This document shows, one piece after another, positions 34,658 through 38,826 of a stretch of 38,826 nucleotides of DNA. How positions within the stretch are numbered: the stretch's first letter is position 1; the number at the start of each line of letters is the position of its first letter. Source of the DNA: Alphaproteobacteria bacterium. GTDB lineage: Bacteria > Pseudomonadota > Alphaproteobacteria > Reyranellales > Reyranellaceae. The notes beneath the pieces are model-generated. The model was not told the DNA's origin. It ran no database searches and saw nothing but the letters and a program-made list of their open reading frames with translations. A program made the translations under genes and the position numbers. The stretch is from the NCBI GenBank assembly GCA_017307275.1, contig JAFKFK010000046.1, positions 1 to 38,826 on the forward strand, given 5' to 3'.

Positions 34658-35806
34658 CTACACGACCGGCGCCAGCGCCGTCAGCACTAGGCGCACGAGA
34701 TCGACCTGCGAGGCGGTGTCGGTCTTGGCGCGCGCACTCGCAAGCTGCGTGCGCGCAGTCTCGAAGCTCACGCCCAGCCGCTTGGCAATCGCCGGCAGCG
34801 GCACTCCCGTCGCAAGCAAGCCGACCAGACGCGCTTCGGCCGGCGTGAACCCGAACAACGTCGACAGCGCCCGCGGCTCGATCCGCGGCGGCGCCTCGGG
34901 GTCGGTGATGATCAGCATGACGGCCGCGTGCTGCTGCGTGAGCACGCTGCGGTCGAAGCCGCGGTCCAGGCCGAGCGGCGTCGCGACCACGGTGTAGGAC
35001 CGGCGGCCCGACGGCCGCAGGATGCGCAGGTAGTCGCCCGCCCCGCATCCGACGTCGCCCGCGGTGGTCTGCGCTGCCCGCAGGATTGCGAGTTGCAGCT
35101 TCGCGTCGTCGCCGGCAAGTGCTGCATGCACGCCGGCCGCGGTGAGGAGAAGCCCGTCGCCCTCGCCCAGTATCGCGAGCGCCGCGCGATTGGCCGTGAC
35201 CAGCCGGCCGGCTGCGGAGAGCTGCACGACGCCGAACGGCAGACGGTCCAGCGCCGCCGTCGCCACGATCCCCGACCGATGGCCGGCGCCGAGACGTGCC
35301 CTCACCTGCAGCGCGCGGCCGATATGCGGCAGCAGGCGCTGCAACACCTCGGTCGCCTCGCGCGCAAAGGGCGCGGCGCGGCGACCGCGATGGATGCCGA
35401 ACGCATAGACGCCGCCGCCGGGCAAAGTGCCGCTCGCCATGACGCCGTGGAAGACATCGGTGTGGGGTCGGATCAGCTCGCTGTAGACGCGGCTGTTCTG
35501 CCATTCAAGGTTGCTGACGAGGTCGGTGCCCAGCACCGCGCGATCGAAGACCCGGCGTTCGAGTGCCGCCATGCGCCAGGGATCGACGGTATAGTAGTGG
35601 GCGCCGTAGAGCTCGACGACCTTCGGGATCATCCCCTGCATGTCGACGATGTCGACGGGACTGTCGGGAGCGCCCTGCGTCGTCAGCGTGAATGTCGCGC
35701 CGTCGAAGAACGACGTGAGATAACGCCCGACATCGCTCCAGGCTACATGCCCCAGCGTGGCGTCATACAGCAGACCGATGGCTTCGACTTCCCGATCGCT
35801 CCCCAC
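34658..35806 (-). CDS. LuxR-type transcriptional regulator
   Basis: The 382-residue product ends in a LuxR-type helix-turn-helix (about 317-375: F-T-P-A-E-A-R-L-V-G-L-L-A, then I-A-K-R-L-G-V-S-F-E-T-A-R-T-Q-L). The N-terminal ~300 residues look like PAS/GAF-type sensing, with no recognised ligand motif. It lies 48 bp before the AhpD-like gene on the same strand, so it may be cotranscribed with and control that gene. Confidence 0.82.
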   Translation of the reverse strand: MGSDREVEAIGLLYDATLGHVAWSDVGRYLTSFFDGATFTLTTQGAPDSPVDIVDMQGMIPKVVELYGAHYYTVDPWRMAALERRVFDRAVLGTDLVSNLEWQNSRVYSELIRPHTDVFHGVMASGTLPGGGVYAFGIHRGRRAAPFAREATEVLQRLLPHIGRALQVRARLGAGHRSGIVATAALDRLPFGVVQLSAAGRLVTANRAALAILGEGDGLLLTAAGVHAALAGDDAKLQLAILRAAQTTAGDVGCGAGDYLRILRPSGRRSYTVVATPLGLDRGFDRSVLTQQHAAVMLIITDPEAPPRIEPRALSTLFGFTPAEARLVGLLATGVPLPAIAKRLGVSFETARTQLASARAKTDTASQVDLVRLVLTALAPVV

Positions 35807-35946
35807 GATCGTCGCTCCCCGGTGATCTTCTTTTCGTTACACCGAGGATAGCGGGAGCTGAACGATCTTCCACTCGATTCGATACGAGTGGATTCGAAGA
35901 CTGCCGGGGCGCGTCACTTCACATGATGTGAAGCGACGCGACTTTC

Positions 35947-37530
35947 CTAGAAGCCGAGCACCTTCGCCTGGACGACGCCCTCGACGGCGCTGATCTTGCC
36001 GATCAGTTCGTTCGAGATCGGCTGGTCGACCTGGACGAGCGCGATGGCCGATCCGCCTGGCTTGTCGCGGCCGAGATGGAAGGTCGCGATGTTGACCTTG
36101 TTCTCGCCCAGGATGGTGCCGAGGCGGCCGATGAAGCCCGGCTTGTCGTCGTTGGTGATGTAGAGCATGTGCGGGGCGAACTCGGCCTCGATCTCCATGC
36201 CCTTGATCTCGACGATGCGCGGATGCTTGCCGCCGAACAGCGTGCCCGTCACCGAGCGCGTGTACTTCTCCGTCGTGACCGAGAGACGGATCAGCGAGTT
36301 GTAATCGCTGTCGCGCTCGTGCTTGACCTCGGCCACCTCGATGCCGCGCTCGCGGGCGATCACCGGCGCGTTGACCATGTTCACCGTGTCGAGCTGCGGG
36401 CGCAGCACGCCCATCAGCGCCACCTGGGAGAGCGGCTTGATGTTGAGCGCGGCCACCTGGCCTTCGTACTCGATCGAGACGGCCTTGATGTCGGTGTCGG
36501 TAAGCTGGCCCGCGAACGAGCCCAGCTTCTCCGCGAGGTCGAGGAACGGCGCCAGCTTGGGCGCATCCTCGGCCGAGACGTTCGGCATGTTGAGCGAGTT
36601 GGTGATGGCGCCGGTCAGCAGATAGTCGGCCATCTGCTCGGCGACCTGCAGCGCCACGTTCTCCTGCGCTTCCACCGTCGAGGCGCCGAGATGCGGCGTG
36701 CAGACGAGGTTGGGCGTGCCGAACAGCACGTTCTGCTTGGCCGGCTCCTCGACGAAGACGTCGAAGCCCGCACCGGCGATATGGCCGGAGACCAGCAGGT
36801 CGCGCACCGCCAGCTCGTCGACCAGTCCGCCGCGCGCGCAGTTCACGATGCGCACGCCCTTCTTGGTCTTCATCAGGTTGGCGCGGCTGAGAATGTTCTT
36901 GGTCTGCTCCGTGAGCGGCGTGTGCACGGTGATGAAGTCGGCCCGCGCCAGCACCTGGTCGAGCGTCGCCTTCTCCACGCCCAGCTCGGTAGCGCGCTGG
37001 TCGCTCAGGAACGGATCGTAGGCCACGACGCGCATCTTCAGGCCGATGGCGCGCTCCGCCACGATCGAACCGATGTTGCCGCAGCCGATCAGGCCCAGCG
37101 TCTTGAAGCTGAGCTCGGTGCCCATGAAGCGGTTCTTTTCCCACTTGCCGGCCTGGGTCGAGGTGTTGGCCTCGGGCACCTGGCGGGCGACCGCGAACAT
37201 CAGGGCAATCGCGTGCTCGGCCGTGGTGATGGCGTTGCCGAACGGCGTGTTCATCACCACCACGCCGTTGGCGGTGGCGGCCTTGATGTCGACGTTGTCG
37301 ACGCCGATGCCGGCACGGCCCACGACCTTGAGCTGCTTGGCCTCGGCCAGCACCTCGGCCGTGACCTTGGTCGCCGACCGGATCGCGAGACCCTGGTAGT
37401 TGCCGATGATGGCGCGCAGTTCGGCGGGCTTCAGGCCCGGCTTGAAATCGACGTCGCAGCCGCGCTCCGAGAAGATCTGGACGGCGCGCTGGGAAAGCTC
37501 GTCGGAAATGAGAACTTTAGGCTTGGCCAT
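35947..37530 (-). CDS. serA: D-3-phosphoglycerate dehydrogenase
   Basis: The 527-residue product is the long form: an N-terminal substrate/NAD domain with G-R-A-G-I-G-V-D-N and G-L-I-G-C-G-N-I-G near residue 155, the catalytic H of T-P-H-L-G-A-S-T near 280, an intervening domain, and a C-terminal ACT domain (about 455-527) for serine feedback. It catalyses the first step of serine synthesis. ATG at 37530 with CAGGAG upstream. Downstream of serC, separated by a palindromic element. Confidence 0.96.
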   Translation of the reverse strand: MAKPKVLISDELSQRAVQIFSERGCDVDFKPGLKPAELRAIIGNYQGLAIRSATKVTAEVLAEAKQLKVVGRAGIGVDNVDIKAATANGVVVMNTPFGNAITTAEHAIALMFAVARQVPEANTSTQAGKWEKNRFMGTELSFKTLGLIGCGNIGSIVAERAIGLKMRVVAYDPFLSDQRATELGVEKATLDQVLARADFITVHTPLTEQTKNILSRANLMKTKKGVRIVNCARGGLVDELAVRDLLVSGHIAGAGFDVFVEEPAKQNVLFGTPNLVCTPHLGASTVEAQENVALQVAEQMADYLLTGAITNSLNMPNVSAEDAPKLAPFLDLAEKLGSFAGQLTDTDIKAVSIEYEGQVAALNIKPLSQVALMGVLRPQLDTVNMVNAPVIARERGIEVAEVKHERDSDYNSLIRLSVTTEKYTRSVTGTLFGGKHPRIVEIKGMEIEAEFAPHMLYITNDDKPGFIGRLGTILGENKVNIATFHLGRDKPGGSAIALVQVDQPISNELIGKISAVEGVVQAKVLGF

Positions 37531-37553
37531 TGCTTGGGACTCCTGAGAAGGGA

Positions 37554-37602
37554 ACCTCACCCTGAGATGCGTCGCGCAGCGAGGCGTCTCGAAGGGTGAG
37601 GT
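37554..37602. repeat. Palindromic element in the serC-serA gap
   Basis: ACCTCACCCT at 37554-37563 pairs with AGGGTGAGGT at 37593-37602, and inner bases (GAGA...TCTC) extend the stem. On the plus strand it is followed by a run of seven T. It resembles the element at 2216-2273. It lies between the serC stop and the serA start. Confidence 0.75.
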
Positions 37603-37608
37603 GTTTTT

Positions 37609-38778
37609 TTAGGCCGCAGCCTTACCGAACTCGCGCTCGATCTCGCCGTAGGCCCAGTCGAGCCACGGCAGCAGGGCTTCGAGATCGCTCTTCTCGACCG
37701 TGGCGCCGCACCAGATGCGCAGGCCCGGCGGGGCGTCGCGGTACGAGCCGACGTCGTAGCCCGCCTTCTCGGTCTCGAGCAGGTCGGCCATCTTCTTGGC
37801 CGCCGCCGCCTGCTTATCGGCCGGCAGAGCGGTGAACCATGGCGCGGAAATGACGAGGCACACCGAGGTGTTGGAGCGCACCGCCTTGTCGGCTGCGAGG
37901 AACGCGGCCCACGTGCGGTCGGCGACGAACTTTTCGAGGACACCGAGATTCGCCTCGGAACGCGCCATCAGGCCCTTCAGCCCGCCGACGCTCTCGCCCC
38001 AGCGCAGACCGTCGATCGCGTCCTCGACGCAGAGCATCGACGGCGTGTTGATCGTCTCGCCCTTGAAGATACCTTCGGAGAATTTGCCGCCCGAGGTCAG
38101 GCGGAAAATCTTCGGCATCGGCCAGGCCGGCGTGTAGCTTTCCAGACGCTGGATCGCGCGCGGGCTCAGCACGAGCATGCCGTGCGCGCCCTCGCCGCCC
38201 ATCACCTTCTGCCAAGACCAGGTCACGACATCGAGCTTCTGCCATGGCAGGTCCATGGCGAAGACGGCCGAGGTCGCGTCGCAGATCGCAAGACCTTCGC
38301 GGTCGTCGGCGATCCAGTCGCCGTTCGGCACCTTCACGCCGGAGGTCGTGCCGTTCCAGGTGAAGACGACATCGTGCGTCCAGTCGACCGCCTTGAGATC
38401 GGCGATCTGGCCGTACGGCGCCTTCAACGTGCGCACATCCTTGAGCTTGAGCTGCTTCACGACGTCCGTGACCCAGCCTTCGCCGAAGCTTTCCCAGGTC
38501 ATCATGTCGACGGGCCGCGCGCCGAGCAGCGACCACAGCGCCATCTCGACCGCGCCGGTATCCGACGCCGGCACGATGGCGATGCGATAGTCCGCCGGAA
38601 TGCCCAGTACACTGCGCGTGCGATCGACCGCTTCGACAATCTTCTTCTTGCCGAGCTTGGATCGGTGGGACCGCCCTGTGGCGGCATCGTTGAGAGCTTG
38701 GGGCGTCCAGCCAGGACGCTTGGCGCAGGGTCCGGATGAAAAATCGGGACGCGCCGGACGCATGTTCGGCTTAGTCAT
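37609..38778 (-). CDS. serC: Phosphoserine aminotransferase, alphaproteobacterial type
   Basis: The 389-residue product opens R-P-A-R-P-D-F-S-S-G-P-C-A-K and has the PLP lysine in W-S-W-Q-K-V-M-G-G-E-G-A-H-G. It converts 3-phosphohydroxypyruvate to phosphoserine, the second step of serine synthesis, and is also used for pyridoxine synthesis. Two adjacent ATGs at 38781 and 38778 are possible; GGAGAGG is better placed for the second. serA follows downstream on the same strand. Confidence 0.95.
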   Translation of the reverse strand: MTKPNMRPARPDFSSGPCAKRPGWTPQALNDAATGRSHRSKLGKKKIVEAVDRTRSVLGIPADYRIAIVPASDTGAVEMALWSLLGARPVDMMTWESFGEGWVTDVVKQLKLKDVRTLKAPYGQIADLKAVDWTHDVVFTWNGTTSGVKVPNGDWIADDREGLAICDATSAVFAMDLPWQKLDVVTWSWQKVMGGEGAHGMLVLSPRAIQRLESYTPAWPMPKIFRLTSGGKFSEGIFKGETINTPSMLCVEDAIDGLRWGESVGGLKGLMARSEANLGVLEKFVADRTWAAFLAADKAVRSNTSVCLVISAPWFTALPADKQAAAAKKMADLLETEKAGYDVGSYRDAPPGLRIWCGATVEKSDLEALLPWLDWAYGEIEREFGKAAA

Positions 38779-38786
38779 CATAACCT

Positions 38787-38821
38787 CTCCCTTACAGAAG
38801 AGCTGCACTCCGGTGGGGGAG
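38787..38821 (-). promoter_or_regulatory. Possible Shine-Dalgarno-sequestering hairpin of serC
   Basis: On the mRNA strand CTCCC (38821-38817) can pair with GGGAG (38791-38787), the serC Shine-Dalgarno sequence. A leader RNA family upstream of alphaproteobacterial serC is known; only 45 bp of leader are present here, so I cannot confirm membership. Confidence 0.35.
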
Positions 38822-38826
38822 CGTGG

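Overview
This window is GC-rich, gene-dense chromosomal DNA from an alphaproteobacterium. The evidence is an alphaproteobacterial-type SOS box (GTTC-N7-GTTC) upstream of recA, the alphaproteobacterial form of serC next to serA, two tripartite-tricarboxylate (Bug) binding proteins, a fused indolepyruvate:ferredoxin oxidoreductase, and an IGHNNGP-motif protein. A Reyranella- or Bradyrhizobium-like lineage would fit, but the sequence alone does not settle the genus. I see no tRNA, rRNA, CRISPR array, transposase or phage gene.

Layout. 1-2197: a truncated AmpH-like serine hydrolase and a lipoprotein (minus), then a HAD phosphatase (plus). 2194-5319: a terC-type membrane protein preceded by two tandem copies of a small membrane protein. 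Each copy has an FNR/FixK-like palindrome exactly 57 bp before its start. A Crp/Fnr regulator and an NAD-dependent epimerase follow. 5316-9672: ABC1 kinase, oligoendopeptidase F and a UDP-glucuronate-epimerase-like SDR, separated by copies of a long dispersed palindrome. 9860-13360: the 1166-residue fused indolepyruvate oxidoreductase. 13396-19477: an accessory-looking stretch of an alpha/beta hydrolase, many small exported proteins or lipoproteins, and a pair of small genes broken by apparent single-base deletions. 19482-24629: lipoprotein, alaS, a YkgJ-type cysteine-cluster protein and recA with its SOS box. 24844-27213: AAC(3)-type acetyltransferase, glutathione S-transferase and a lipoprotein. 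27302-32870: a metabolic cluster of a type III CoA-transferase, two Bug-type binding proteins, an IGHNNGP protein and a tricarballylate-dehydrogenase-like flavoprotein. 32910-35806: zinc alcohol dehydrogenase, an AhpD/carboxymuconolactone-decarboxylase-family protein and a LuxR-type regulator. 35947-38778: serA and serC of serine biosynthesis.

Most notable observation. The AhpD-like gene at 34052-34609 is split by one in-frame TGA, located exactly at the second position of the family's CxxC redox motif (C-P-F-TGA). Both flanks stay in one frame and look like family sequence. A 6-bp stem with a 5-nt loop begins 12 nt after the TGA, which is compatible with a bacterial SECIS element. The simplest reading is a selenocysteine-containing CxxU protein; standard gene calling would miss it or report two fragments.

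Other signals worth following are the 368-bp tandem duplication that carries a fossil terC start, the overlapping alternative hairpins before the lipoprotein at 27213 and beyond recA, and a possible Shine-Dalgarno-sequestering hairpin at serC.
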